Shown: piece after piece, positions 1 to 8,100 of the stretch
Numbering within the stretch: the stretch's first letter is position 1
Layout of the letters: each line of letters starts with the position of its first letter
Source of the DNA: Tsukamurella tyrosinosolvens
GTDB lineage: Bacteria; Actinomycetota; Actinomycetes; Mycobacteriales; Mycobacteriaceae
Assembly: GCF_900104775.1 (NCBI RefSeq)
Contig: NZ_FNSA01000003.1
Location: 1,612,001 to 1,676,000, forward strand
Direction: 5' to 3'
DNA: 64,000 bases
Translations under genes and position numbers: made by a program
The notes under the pieces: generated by a model
Told to the model about the DNA's origin: nothing
Seen by the model: the letters and a program-made list of their open reading frames with translations, nothing else
The model's database searches: none

Positions 1-354
1 GCCGTTGATCATCCACATCTCCTCGCTGGTGTCGTCGACGTGGAACTCCCACTGCAGGTCGGGGTGCCGCGCCAGCGCGGGCGCGACCATGGCGCGGACC
101 CAGTGCGCGATCCGGGTCCGGCTCTCCGAATCGGAGGCGTGCCGGGCGATGTGGTCGATGGCGATGCGCACCGCCGTCGGCGCCTGCACGCCGCCGATGA
201 AGAAGTCCTGCGGCGCGACCTCGTGGAAGAGGACGACGACGTAGAAGCGCGGCAGGCCGATCGCCGCGTACTGGTCGGTGATCGCCGCGGCGAGGGACTC
301 CTTCTCGGCGGGCGTGAAGACGTCGGGGGTGTGGTGGATGTTCCAGAGCGGCAT
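1..354 (-). CDS. Tautomerase-superfamily protein (partial, C-terminus outside window)
   Basis: The gene reads leftward from an ATG at 354 and is cut by the left edge; 118 codons are visible. The protein opens MPLWNIHHTPDVFT, so removal of Met leaves an N-terminal proline, the catalytic base of the tautomerase superfamily. The strings FYVVVLFHEV and FFIGG with a usual length near 140-150 residues fit the cis-CaaD / fungal-type oxalocrotonate tautomerase group (Tautomerase_3). The substrate cannot be told. It lies 30 bp downstream of a co-directional short-chain dehydrogenase and is probably in the same transcript, so the pair may act on one small keto/enol metabolite (inference). Confidence 0.8.
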   Translation of the reverse strand, partial: MPLWNIHHTPDVFTPAEKESLAAAITDQYAAIGLPRFYVVVLFHEVAPQDFFIGGVQAPTAVRIAIDHIARHASDSESRTRIAHWVRAMVAPALARHPDLQWEFHVDDTSEEMWMING

Positions 355-384
355 GATGATTCCTTCGTATCGTGGGCGGGATGA

Positions 385-1086
385 TTACGCGCCGCCGGGG
401 AACGCCAGGGCCTCGACGGGGCCCGACAGGGCCGCCTTCGTCGCGGTCGTGATGTCGTCGGCGAGGATCTCGACGTCGCCGGCCTCGAGACCGTCGAGGA
501 TGGCCGCGGCGATCTCGGCCGGCGTCGCCTTGGGCAGGGGGATCGCGGACACCATGTCGGTGTCGATGAAGCCCGCGTGCACGCCGACGACCCGGGTGTT
601 CTGTGCCGCGAGCTCGGTCCGCAAGGAATTGGTGATCGACCACGCAGCGGCCTTGGAGGCGCCGTACCCGCCGGCGCCCGCGAGCCATGACAACACCGAG
701 TGCATGTCGACGAGGGCGCCGCCGCCGTTCGCGGCCAGGACCGGCGCGAACGCCCGTGCCACGCGGAGCAGCCCGAACGCGTTCACGTCGAACATCGTCT
801 CGATCTCCCGAAGGTCGCCGGTGACGAGCGGTGTGGGCGTCATGATGCCCGCGTTGTTGAAGACGATCTCGGCGTCGGAGGCGAGTCGCGCCAGTGCAGC
901 GGCGGATTCGGCCGATCGGACCTCGAGCTCGACCGGTACGACCTCCGGGCGGGAATCGGTGAACGACGCACGGCCGGTCGCGTAGACCTTCCGCGCCCCG
1001 CGGGCGAGCACCTCGTCGACCAATGCGGCCCCGAGGCCGCGTCGGCCTCCGGTGACCACGACGACGGCGTCCTTGACGGCGACCAT
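385..1086 (-). CDS. Short-chain dehydrogenase/reductase (SDR family)
   Basis: A 233-residue classical SDR, a cytoplasmic NAD(P)H-dependent oxidoreductase. It has the Rossmann motif TGGRRGLG at residues 12-19, NNAG at 77-80, a candidate catalytic Ser130, and the YGASK active-site block with Tyr141 and Lys145. RRG right after the TGG favours NADP(H), though this is only a tendency. The substrate is unknown. The gene diverges from an HxlR-type regulator across 88 bp that contains two copies of a likely operator, so it is probably a target of that regulator. The tautomerase gene follows 30 bp downstream. Confidence 0.9.
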   Translation of the reverse strand: MVAVKDAVVVVTGGRRGLGAALVDEVLARGARKVYATGRASFTDSRPEVVPVELEVRSAESAAALARLASDAEIVFNNAGIMTPTPLVTGDLREIETMFDVNAFGLLRVARAFAPVLAANGGGALVDMHSVLSWLAGAGGYGASKAAAWSITNSLRTELAAQNTRVVGVHAGFIDTDMVSAIPLPKATPAEIAAAILDGLEAGDVEILADDITTATKAALSGPVEALAFPGGA

Positions 1087-1098
1087 GGCGCCTCCTTC

Positions 1099-1164
1099 TG
1101 AGTAATGACTACGTTAGTCAGCTCGATTCAAGCACTCGCACCTGAGTAACGCAACCGTTAGTTA
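1099..1164. promoter_or_regulatory. Tandem operator-like repeats between SDR and HxlR genes
   Basis: Two 22-bp direct repeats start at 1099 and 1143, 44 bp apart (about four helical turns). Both read TGAGTAA, a variable core, then CGTTAGT and A at the end. The first copy contains a perfect inverted repeat TGACTA-CGT-TAGTCA at 1106-1120; the second keeps the weaker TAAC...GTTA symmetry at 1147-1160. They occupy the whole divergent promoter region, so binding by the adjacent HxlR-family regulator is the natural reading (inference). Confidence 0.6.
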
Positions 1165-1174
1165 TGATGAGGGC

Positions 1175-1702
1175 ATGGAGTTCGAGGAGCGACTGCGCGA
1201 CAGGAGCGGGTGGGCGATCGGCGACGGCTGTTCCGCCGCCCGCACGCTGGACCTGCTCACCACGAAGACGGTCTTCCTCGTAGTCCGCGAGCTCCTCTAC
1301 GGGACATCGCGCTTCGACGACCTCGTGGCCAGGACGGAGACCTCCGCGCCCGCGGTCTCGCGCGCGCTCAAGCAGCTCGCGTCCGCGAACCTCATCGCGG
1401 CGACGGAGTACCGCGAGCCGGGGGCCCGCGCTCGCTCGGAGTACCGACTCACGCCGGCGGGACAGGACCTGCTCCCGGTCTTCCTCGCGCTGATCCAGTT
1501 CGGGGATGCCCACCTGCAGCCCGAGGGCGCACCGCTCGTCTTCGTGGACGCGGCGACGGGCGAGCCGGTCCGCACCAGGCCGGCCGTCGGCGGGGTCGAG
1601 GTGCCCGCGAGTGGGATAGAGATCCGGCTGAACCGGGATCGCTGGGGTGCGCGCGACGCCGTCAGCCGAGCAGCTTCCGACGGTCCGAGTGCAGGAACGT
1701 GA
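1175..1702 (+). CDS. HxlR-family winged-helix transcriptional regulator
   Basis: A 175-residue protein with an N-terminal winged helix of the HxlR/MarR-like type. GDGCSAARTLDLL has a Cys at residue 19, a position often used for thiol or aldehyde sensing in this family. It is followed by TKTVFLVVRELLYG and APAVSRALKQLASANLI as the recognition helix, with wing residues EYRLTPAG. The C-terminal 75 residues are longer than the core HxlR domain and probably bind ligand or form the dimer. It diverges from the SDR gene and likely represses or activates both promoters. Its last 41 bp overlap the end of the convergent DUF1275 gene. Confidence 0.85.
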   Translation: MEFEERLRDRSGWAIGDGCSAARTLDLLTTKTVFLVVRELLYGTSRFDDLVARTETSAPAVSRALKQLASANLIAATEYREPGARARSEYRLTPAGQDLLPVFLALIQFGDAHLQPEGAPLVFVDAATGEPVRTRPAVGGVEVPASGIEIRLNRDRWGARDAVSRAASDGPSAGT

Positions 1703-2417
1703 CCAATGTGATCGCACCGCACAGGAGGCCGGCCACGAGGATCACCTGCGGTCCGGTGACGAAGGAACCGATGACGCCACCCACGGCGGCGCCGAGGATG
1801 AATCCCACGTAGACGAGGGCGTAGCCGAGCCAGTCGAAGACGGTGCCGTTGCCCGTCGCGTGGCGCTCGATGCCCTGGCCGAGCTTCACGAGCGTTCCCG
1901 TCACGTACGACAGCGGCACCGAGACCTCGCCGTTCTTCGTGAACGAGGTGTTCAGGGCGCCGAGTGAGAAGGTGATGATGAGGATGGGGACGAACCGCAC
2001 CTCGGGCTCGTCGAAGCCGTCGAGGGCGAAGTCGGTCGCCGACGCGAGCAGGAGGCCCGCGGTGGTGAGCACGGTGGGCCCGTGCGCGTGGTTCTGCCAG
2101 AAGTACCGGCGGCAGATCGATGCGACGACGACGCCGGTCACGAAGGCGACGATCAGCGCCGTCGCGGCGAGCGCACCCGCGCCGGGGACCTGTTGCGCGT
2201 CCGATGCCTTGAACCAGGTGAGGACCGCGCGTTCGGTGTTGCCCGTCATGAAGGTGACGAAGTATCCCGCCGAGTGCAGGAAGGCGACCGCGCCGACCAT
2301 GCCCGCCATGCCGGCGAGGAGCCAGGACAGGCGTGCGTCGGGTCCGATCGCTGCGTCCCGGGAGACGACCGGGCGGGGCTGTTGCTTCGTGGGCTGTTGC
2401 TCCGTCGGGGTGGTCAT
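1662..2417 (-). CDS. DUF1275 / YoaK-family membrane protein
   Basis: A 251-residue integral membrane protein with about six hydrophobic segments. The family hallmark GYFVTFMTGNTER occurs near residue 52, and later SLGALNTSFTKNGEVSVPLSYVTGT-like sequence carries the second conserved TGT stretch. DUF1275 proteins are widespread inner-membrane proteins of unknown function. The N-terminal 30 residues are polar and Gln/Pro-rich and probably cytoplasmic. The gene converges on the HxlR gene with a 41-bp overlap of coding ends. No function can be assigned. Confidence 0.85.
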   Translation of the reverse strand: MTTPTEQQPTKQQPRPVVSRDAAIGPDARLSWLLAGMAGMVGAVAFLHSAGYFVTFMTGNTERAVLTWFKASDAQQVPGAGALAATALIVAFVTGVVVASICRRYFWQNHAHGPTVLTTAGLLLASATDFALDGFDEPEVRFVPILIITFSLGALNTSFTKNGEVSVPLSYVTGTLVKLGQGIERHATGNGTVFDWLGYALVYVGFILGAAVGGVIGSFVTGPQVILVAGLLCGAITLVTFLHSDRRKLLG

Positions 2418-2531
2418 TCCCCATGGTTACCGACGGGAAGCACCCTTCGCTGTGCGGCCGCATCGATTCACATTCGCGTTCCGGTGGGAGGCACATCACA
2501 GTGTGCGCCGATGCGCGACGCGCGAAGGCTG

Positions 2532-3053
2532 TCAGGCGGGTGGCGGGTCCGTGGTCAGGAAGTCGCGCTGGAACATGCCCATGAGCCGGGCATCGCGGTA
2601 GCGGCCGTTCGAGAAGTACTGCTCGCGGAGTAGTCCCTCCTCGGCGAAGCCGATCTTCTCGTAGACGTGCGCGGCCTTCTCGTTGGCGACGTCGACGTAG
2701 AGGTACACCTTGTGCAGGTTGAGGATGCGGAACGCGTAGTCGAGCGCCTTGCGGGTGGCCGGCCCCGCGTAGCCCTTTCCCTGCGCCGACGGGGCGACGA
2801 TGATCTGGAACTCGCAGTTCCGGTGGATCACATTGATTTCGACGAGCTCGACCAGGCCGACGGGCAGCCCGTCGTACTCGATGATGAATCGCCGCTCGCG
2901 CTCGTCGTGGATGTGCCGCTCGTAGATGTCCTCGAGCTCGGCGAGCGCGTCGAAGGGCTCCTCGAACCAGTACGACATGACCGCCCTGTCGTTGAACAGG
3001 CCGTGCACGAACCGCAGGTCCGTGCGTTCCATCGCGCGCAGCGTGAGTTCCAC
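2532..3053 (-). CDS. speG: Spermidine N1-acetyltransferase (SpeG-like GNAT)
   Basis: A 173-residue GNAT protein closely resembling E. coli SpeG along its length: RAMERTDLRFVHGL, YWFEEPFDALAEL at 28-40, HIHDERERRFI, GLVELVEIN, the acetyl-CoA loop QGKGYAG at 91-97, and the general-acid Tyr131 region HVYEKIGF. SpeG acetylates spermidine and spermine with acetyl-CoA to relieve polyamine toxicity; the enzyme is cytoplasmic and dodecameric in characterised cases. The YWFEEP and HIHD strings match the allosteric polyamine region of SpeG rather than a RimJ-type enzyme. It sits alone upstream of a DUF1304 gene on the same strand. Confidence 0.85.
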   Translation of the reverse strand: MELTLRAMERTDLRFVHGLFNDRAVMSYWFEEPFDALAELEDIYERHIHDERERRFIIEYDGLPVGLVELVEINVIHRNCEFQIIVAPSAQGKGYAGPATRKALDYAFRILNLHKVYLYVDVANEKAAHVYEKIGFAEEGLLREQYFSNGRYRDARLMGMFQRDFLTTDPPPA

Positions 3054-3156
3054 GTTTTCAGGGTAGGACTTCCGCGCGCCCGTTTCGCCCCGATCGGCCG
3101 CCGGCTGTGCGGATCGCCGCGGCGCGGGGACGAACGGCGGCCGCAGTGCCTCGGCG

Positions 3157-3540
3157 CTAGACAGCCAGCCCGATGCCGAGGAACACCACCGCGAGCAACG
3201 GCGCGAAGCCCTGGATCGTGGCGGCGCGGAGTTTGGTCCGGTCCGAGAGCGCCAGTACGAGGGCCGCGGCGAGCATGGATCCGACGCCCACGAGCACCAG
3301 AGTCGCGCCGACAGCGCACTGCGGGCCGAAGAGCGCCAGTCCCACGAACACCGCGATGGCGAGGAAGAGGTTGTAGAAGCCCTGGTTGAACGCGAGCGGC
3401 CGGGTGATCTCCGCGGTCTCCGCGGTGGTGCCGAACGTCGCGCGTGAGCGTGGTGAGGTCCACGCGAGCGATTCCAGGTAGAAGATGAAGCAGTGCACGA
3501 GCGCCGCGACGACGGCGAAGGCGAGTCCGACCACGATCAT
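3157..3540 (-). CDS. DUF1304 integral membrane protein
   Basis: A 127-residue protein with four predicted membrane helices and the DUF1304 signature: [12 protein letters not shown] near residue 16 and [14 protein letters not shown] near residue 49. DUF1304 proteins are small membrane proteins of unknown role. The gene runs leftward; its start at 3540 lies about 190 bp from the divergent trigger factor gene, so the two promoters share that interval. No motif suggests transport or enzymatic activity. Confidence 0.85.
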   Translation of the reverse strand: MIVVGLAFAVVAALVHCFIFYLESLAWTSPRSRATFGTTAETAEITRPLAFNQGFYNLFLAIAVFVGLALFGPQCAVGATLVLVGVGSMLAAALVLALSDRTKLRAATIQGFAPLLAVVFLGIGLAV

Positions 3541-3733
3541 GCGCTCATCATGGTCGACCGACGGGTCGCCCGCCGCGTCGCCCCGGGTGTTCGACGCCCT
3601 CCCCGGGCTGTCAGCGGCCGGGCACCGTCGCGTACGCTTGTCCGAGTGCCGTGGGCCCGACGGGGTCCCGTGCTGCCCGCAGGAAACCGCACATCAGGCG
3701 GCCCTCCTGCTGATACCAACCCGAGGAGAACGA

Positions 3734-5146
3734 GTGAAGAGCACCGTCGAGCAGCTGAGCCCGACTCGCGTCCGCCTGAGCGTCGAGGTTCCCTTCGACG
3801 AGCTCGCGCCCGATTTCGATCGCGCCTACGAGACGCTCGCGCAGCAGGTCAACATCCCCGGCTTCCGCAAGGGCAAGGCCCCCGCGAAGCTGATCGAGGC
3901 GCGCGTCGGCCGCGACGCCGTGCTCTCGCAGGTGATCAACGACGCTCTGCCCGGCAAGTACAGCCAGGCCGTCCTCGACGCCGACGTCAAGGCCCTCGGC
4001 CAGCCCGAGATCGACATCGACAAGCTCGAGTACGGCGAGACCTTCTCGTTCACCGCCGAGGTCGACGTCCGCCCGGAGATCACGCTGCCCGAGTACTCGG
4101 GCATCGAGGTCGAGGTCCCGTCGCTCGAGGTCACCGACGCCGACATCGACGAGCAGATCGAGGGTCTGCGCGCCCGCTTCGGCACCCTCAAGGGCGTCGA
4201 CCGCGCCGTCGAGACCGGCGACTTCGTCACCATCGACCTGTCGGCCACCGTCGACGGCAAGGACGTCGAGGACGCGAAGACCACCGGCCTCTCGCACGAG
4301 GTCGGCTCCGGCAACCTCATCGACGGCCTGGACGAGGCCATCGTCGGCCTGAAGTCCGGCGAGTCCAAGGAGTTCAAGACCACCCTCGTGGCCGGCGAGT
4401 TCGCGGGCCAGGAGGCGGACGTCACCGTCGTCGTCGACTCCGTCAAGGAGCGCGAGCTGCCCGAGCTGGACGACGAGTTCGCCCAGCTCGCGAGCGAGTT
4501 CGACACCGTCGAGGAGCTGCGCGGCGACCTGCGCGAGCGCGTCGAGCAGAACAAGAAGCTGGGCCAGGCCGCGGACATCCGCGACGCCGTGCTCGACAAG
4601 CTGCTCGAGGCCGTCGAGGTGCCGCTGCCCGAGGCCGTCGTCAAGGAGCAGGCCGACGCCAACGTGCACGACGTGCTGCACCAGGTGGGCCACAACGAGG
4701 AGCTCCTCGAGACCGCGCTCAAGGCGCAGGGTACGACCCGCGAGGAGTTCGAGACCCAGGCCCGCGAGTCCGCCGAGAAGCAGGTCAAGGTGCAGCTGCT
4801 CCTCGACGCGATCGCCGACGCGCAGGACGTGCAGGTCGACCAGCAGGAGCTGCAGGAGCACATCCTGTTCCAGTCGCAGCGCTACGGCATGCAGCCCGCC
4901 GAGTTCATCCAGCAGATCCAGCAGGCCGGCCAGCTGCCCGCCCTCTTCCAGGAGGTCCGTCGTGGCAAGGGCCTCGCGGACGTCGTGCTCGAGGTGACGG
5001 TCAAGGACGCCGACGGCAACGCCGTCGACACCAAGGCGCTGTTCGATCGTGAGGACGCCGGCGAGGAGCTCGCCGAGGAGGCCGCTGCCGAGGAGGACGT
5101 GGTCGCCGAGGCGGAGGAGATCACCTCCGAGGCCGACGAGAAGTAG
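3734..5146 (+). CDS. tig: Trigger factor, ribosome-associated chaperone / prolyl isomerase
   Basis: A GTG start at 3734 preceded by GAGGAG at 3723-3728 gives 470 residues. The ribosome-binding signature GFRKGKAP is at 43-50, an FKBP-type PPIase domain starts near residue 160 ([25 protein letters not shown]), and the helical C-terminal chaperone arms follow. The last 30 residues are a Glu/Ala-rich acidic tail. Trigger factor binds uL23 at the exit tunnel and shields nascent chains. It is followed by a strong terminator and then clpP1, the classical tig-clpP-clpX order, here with clpP duplicated as in all mycolata. Confidence 0.97.
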   Translation: MKSTVEQLSPTRVRLSVEVPFDELAPDFDRAYETLAQQVNIPGFRKGKAPAKLIEARVGRDAVLSQVINDALPGKYSQAVLDADVKALGQPEIDIDKLEYGETFSFTAEVDVRPEITLPEYSGIEVEVPSLEVTDADIDEQIEGLRARFGTLKGVDRAVETGDFVTIDLSATVDGKDVEDAKTTGLSHEVGSGNLIDGLDEAIVGLKSGESKEFKTTLVAGEFAGQEADVTVVVDSVKERELPELDDEFAQLASEFDTVEELRGDLRERVEQNKKLGQAADIRDAVLDKLLEAVEVPLPEAVVKEQADANVHDVLHQVGHNEELLETALKAQGTTREEFETQARESAEKQVKVQLLLDAIADAQDVQVDQQELQEHILFQSQRYGMQPAEFIQQIQQAGQLPALFQEVRRGKGLADVVLEVTVKDADGNAVDTKALFDREDAGEELAEEAAAEEDVVAEAEEITSEADEK

Positions 5147-5158
5147 AACCCCGCGGAG

Positions 5159-5190
5159 CGCCCCGCAGCCGGACCGGCTGCGGGGCGTTT
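5159..5190 (+). terminator. Rho-independent terminator after tig
   Basis: A perfect 12-bp stem (CGCCCCGCAGCC / GGCTGCGGGGCG) with a five-base loop at 5171-5175 ends directly in TTT. It separates tig from clpP1, so the clp genes need their own promoter in 5191-5282. Confidence 0.85.
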
Positions 5191-5282
5191 CTGCCCTCAG
5201 CGGAGCCGGGCGTGCCGGGGGACGTACCGGCGCTGCGCGTTCGTTAGTGTCGATGACAGCAAAGAAAGGCAGGGAGCAGCGG

Positions 5283-5876
5283 ATGACCTCCAACCCCAGC
5301 ATGCGGGCCGGAATGGCCGGCCTGAACCTCAACGATTCGGTGTACAGCCGCCTCCTGGAGTCGCGGATCATCTTCCTCGGCAGCGAGGTGAACGACGACA
5401 TCGCGAACCAGCTCTGCGCGCAGATGCTCCTGCTGTCGGCGGAGGATCCGACGAAGGACATCAACCTCTACATCAACTCGCCCGGCGGCAGCATCTCCGC
5501 CGGCATGGCGATCTTCGACACCATGGAGTTCGTCGAGTGCGACGTCGCGACGTACGCGATGGGTATGGCCGCCTCGATGGGGGAGTTCCTGCTCGCCGCC
5601 GGCACCAAGGGCAAGCGCTACGCCCTGCCGCACGCGCGCATCATGATGCACCAGCCGTCCGCCGGCATCGGTGGTACCGCGGCCGACATCGCCATCCAGG
5701 CCGAGCTGTTCCGTAAGACGAAGGTGGAGATGAACCGGCTCAACGCCCAGTTCACCGGCCAGTCGATCGAGCGGATCGAGTCCGACGCCGACCGCGACAA
5801 GTGGTTCACGGCCGAGGAGGCCCGGGACTACGGTTTCGTCGATCACGTCGTCAGCCGCGCGAGCTCCGTCAAGTAG
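5283..5876 (+). CDS. clpP1: ATP-dependent Clp protease proteolytic subunit ClpP1
   Basis: The ATG at 5283 has AGGGAG six bases upstream and is preferred over an in-frame ATG at 5253, giving 197 residues. The serine-protease triad is intact: Ser98 in GMAASMGEF, His123 in MMHQPSAG and Asp172 in [15 protein letters not shown] at 63-70 is the substrate-binding strand. In mycobacteria ClpP1 forms a heterotetradecamer with ClpP2, is essential, and works with ClpX or ClpC1. The next gene, clpP2, begins 16 bp downstream, so the two are cotranscribed. Confidence 0.97.
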   Translation: MTSNPSMRAGMAGLNLNDSVYSRLLESRIIFLGSEVNDDIANQLCAQMLLLSAEDPTKDINLYINSPGGSISAGMAIFDTMEFVECDVATYAMGMAASMGEFLLAAGTKGKRYALPHARIMMHQPSAGIGGTAADIAIQAELFRKTKVEMNRLNAQFTGQSIERIESDADRDKWFTAEEARDYGFVDHVVSRASSVK

Positions 5877-5892
5877 CGAGAGGACATCTGAA

Positions 5893-6561
5893 ATGACCGA
5901 GGGTTACTACCCCACGACGATGTCGGCCCAGGGCCTGCACGTCCCCGCCACCAACCGCTACGACGTCCCGTCGTTCATCGAGCGCGCGGCGAACGGCAAC
6001 GAGCGCGTGACGAACCCGTACTCGAAGCTCTTCGACGAGCGCATCATCTTCCTCAAGAACCAGATCGACGAGGTCTCGGCGAACGACGTGATGGCCCAGA
6101 TCCTGGTGCTCGAGTCGCAGGACCCGGACCGTGACATCACGATCTACATCAACTCGCCCGGCGGCAGCCTCTACGACGCGCTCGGCATCTACGACACGAT
6201 GCAGTACGTGCACTGCGACGTGGCGACGGTCGTGCTCGGCACCGCGGCCTCGGCCGCGGCGATCCTGCTCGCGGGCGGCACCCCGGGCAAGCGCGCCGCG
6301 CTCCCCAATTCGACGGTGCTCATCCACCAGCCCCGCACGGGCGGCTCGATGCGCGGCCAGGTCTCCGACCTGGAGATCCAGGCCGCCGAGATGGAGCGCG
6401 CCCGCAACCGCCTCGACGAGATCCTGGCGAGCCACACCGGCCAGACCGTGGAGCAGATCCGCAAGGACACGGACCGCGACAACATCCTCACGGCCGACCA
6501 GGCCAAGGAGTACGGCATCGTCGACACGGTGTTCCCGTACCGCAAGGCGTCCGCGAAGTAA
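5893..6561 (+). CDS. clpP2: ATP-dependent Clp protease proteolytic subunit ClpP2
   Basis: A 222-residue ClpP with a longer N-terminus than ClpP1, as in mycobacterial ClpP2 (LHVPATNRYDVPSFIE). The triad is Ser120 in GTAASAAAIL, His145 in VLIHQPRTG and Asp196 in DTDRDN. The loop [19 protein letters not shown] is canonical. It is the partner ring of ClpP1; in mycobacteria ClpP2 carries the face that docks the Clp ATPases. It lies 16 bp after clpP1 and is followed by a hairpin before clpX. Confidence 0.97.
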   Translation: MTEGYYPTTMSAQGLHVPATNRYDVPSFIERAANGNERVTNPYSKLFDERIIFLKNQIDEVSANDVMAQILVLESQDPDRDITIYINSPGGSLYDALGIYDTMQYVHCDVATVVLGTAASAAAILLAGGTPGKRAALPNSTVLIHQPRTGGSMRGQVSDLEIQAAEMERARNRLDEILASHTGQTVEQIRKDTDRDNILTADQAKEYGIVDTVFPYRKASAK

Positions 6562-6570
6562 TCGAAGCAG

Positions 6571-6623
6571 GACACCGGGGGTCGCGACACGCCGCGTGAG
6601 CGGGTTCCGCGGCCCCCGGTGTC
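6571..6623 (+). terminator. Hairpin between clpP2 and clpX
   Basis: A perfect 11-bp stem, GACACCGGGGG at 6571-6581 and CCCCCGGTGTC at 6613-6623, encloses a 31-base loop and has no T-run after it. It could be a weak or factor-dependent terminator that leaves some read-through from clpP1P2 into clpX. Confidence 0.45.
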
Positions 6624-6745
6624 ACCTCTAGCAAGCTATTCATATCGGTCGCCGGGACGGAAGTTCGCGGGTACCGTCGACATCAGACGCCACCTGCTGA
6701 GCAACGCGGCAGGCGAGTCATCGGCAAGGGAAGTGGGCACAGGGC

Positions 6746-8023
6746 ATGGCACGGATCGGGGACGGCGCAGACCTGTTGAAATGCTCTTTCTGCGGAAAGA
6801 GTCAGAAGCAGGTCAAGAAGCTGATCGCGGGCCCCGGCGTGTACATCTGCGATGAGTGCATCGACCTGTGCAACGAGATCATCGAAGAGGAACTGGCCGA
6901 GACCAGTGACGTGAAGCTGGACGAGCTGCCCAAGCCCGTCGAGATCCGCGACTTCCTCGACAACTACGTCATCGGGCAGGACTCCGCCAAGCGGAACCTC
7001 GCGGTGGCCGTCTACAACCACTACAAGCGCATCCAGGCCGGTGAGCGCAAGGACGCCCGCGGCGAGAGCGTGGAGCTGGCGAAGTCCAACATCCTCATGC
7101 TCGGCCCCACCGGCTGCGGCAAGACGTACCTGGCGCAGACCCTCGCGAAGATGCTCAACGTGCCCTTCGCCATCGCCGACGCGACCGCCCTCACCGAGGC
7201 CGGCTACGTGGGCGAGGACGTGGAGAACATCCTCCTCAAGCTGATCCAGGCCGCGGACTACGACGTCAAGCGCGCCGAGACCGGCATCATCTACATCGAC
7301 GAGGTCGACAAGATCGCCCGCAAGAGCGAGAACCCGTCGATCACCCGCGACGTCTCCGGCGAGGGCGTGCAGCAGGCGCTGCTGAAGATCCTCGAGGGCA
7401 CGCAGGCCAGCGTCCCGCCGCAGGGCGGCCGCAAGCACCCGCACCAGGAGTTCATCCAGATCGACACGACGAACGTCCTGTTCATCGTGGCCGGCGCCTT
7501 CGCCGGGCTGGAGAAGGTCGTGGGCGACCGCATCGGCAAGCGCGGCCTTGGCTTCGGCAACGAGGTGCGCACCAAGGCTGAGGTCGACACCGTCGATCAC
7601 TTCGCGGACGTGCTGCCCGAGGACCTCATCAAGTTCGGCCTCATCCCCGAGTTCATCGGCCGCCTGCCCGTCATCGCCTCCGTCTCGAACCTCGACAAGG
7701 AGTCGCTGGTCTCGATCCTCTCGGAGCCGAAGAACGCGCTCGTCAAGCAGTACCAGCGCCTCTTCGAGATGGACGGCGTGGAGCTCGAGTTCGACGAGGA
7801 CGCCCTCGGCGCCATCGCCGACCAGGCCATCCACCGCGGCACCGGTGCCCGCGGCCTCCGCGCCATCATGGAAGAGGTCCTCAACCCCGTCATGTTCGAC
7901 ATCCCGTCGCGCGACGACGTGGCGAAGGTCGTCGTCACGGGGGAGACGGTGCGCGACAACGTGCTGCCGACCATCGTGCCCCGCAAGCGCTCCCGCGACG
8001 AGCGTCGCGAGAAGAGCGCCTAA
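6746..8023 (+). CDS. clpX: Clp protease ATP-binding unfoldase ClpX
   Basis: A 425-residue AAA+ unfoldase. The N-terminal zinc-binding domain has Cys13, Cys16, Cys35 and Cys38 (CSFCGKSQ ... [10 protein letters not shown]). Walker A GPTGCGKT is near 120-127, the pore-1 loop GYVGEDVE near 153-160, and Walker [10 protein letters not shown] near 182. ClpX unfolds tagged substrates such as ssrA-tagged chains and feeds them to ClpP1P2. It lies 184 bp after clpP2 and is closed by a strong terminator shared with the convergent ABC-F gene. Confidence 0.97.
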   Translation: MARIGDGADLLKCSFCGKSQKQVKKLIAGPGVYICDECIDLCNEIIEEELAETSDVKLDELPKPVEIRDFLDNYVIGQDSAKRNLAVAVYNHYKRIQAGERKDARGESVELAKSNILMLGPTGCGKTYLAQTLAKMLNVPFAIADATALTEAGYVGEDVENILLKLIQAADYDVKRAETGIIYIDEVDKIARKSENPSITRDVSGEGVQQALLKILEGTQASVPPQGGRKHPHQEFIQIDTTNVLFIVAGAFAGLEKVVGDRIGKRGLGFGNEVRTKAEVDTVDHFADVLPEDLIKFGLIPEFIGRLPVIASVSNLDKESLVSILSEPKNALVKQYQRLFEMDGVELEFDEDALGAIADQAIHRGTGARGLRAIMEEVLNPVMFDIPSRDDVAKVVVTGETVRDNVLPTIVPRKRSRDERREKSA

Positions 8024-8032
8024 CCAGGCATC

Positions 8033-8072
8033 GACTGCGCCCCCGGCCGAATCGGCCGGGGGCGCAGTCGTT
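8033..8072. terminator. Bidirectional terminator between clpX and the ABC-F gene
   Basis: A perfect 16-bp stem (8033-8048 with 8054-8069) and a GAATC loop, followed by GTT. It sits between two convergent genes (clpX ends at 8023, the ABC-F gene ends at 8101) and can stop transcripts from both sides. Confidence 0.85.
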
Positions 8073-8100
8073 CCCGGTCACCGACGCGGGACTCGCGCGG

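Noticed and set aside
3611-5464. Long open frame antisense to tig
   Set aside because: Leu/Val/Asp/Gly-rich composition typical of the mirror frame of a GC-rich gene; tig on the other strand is certain.
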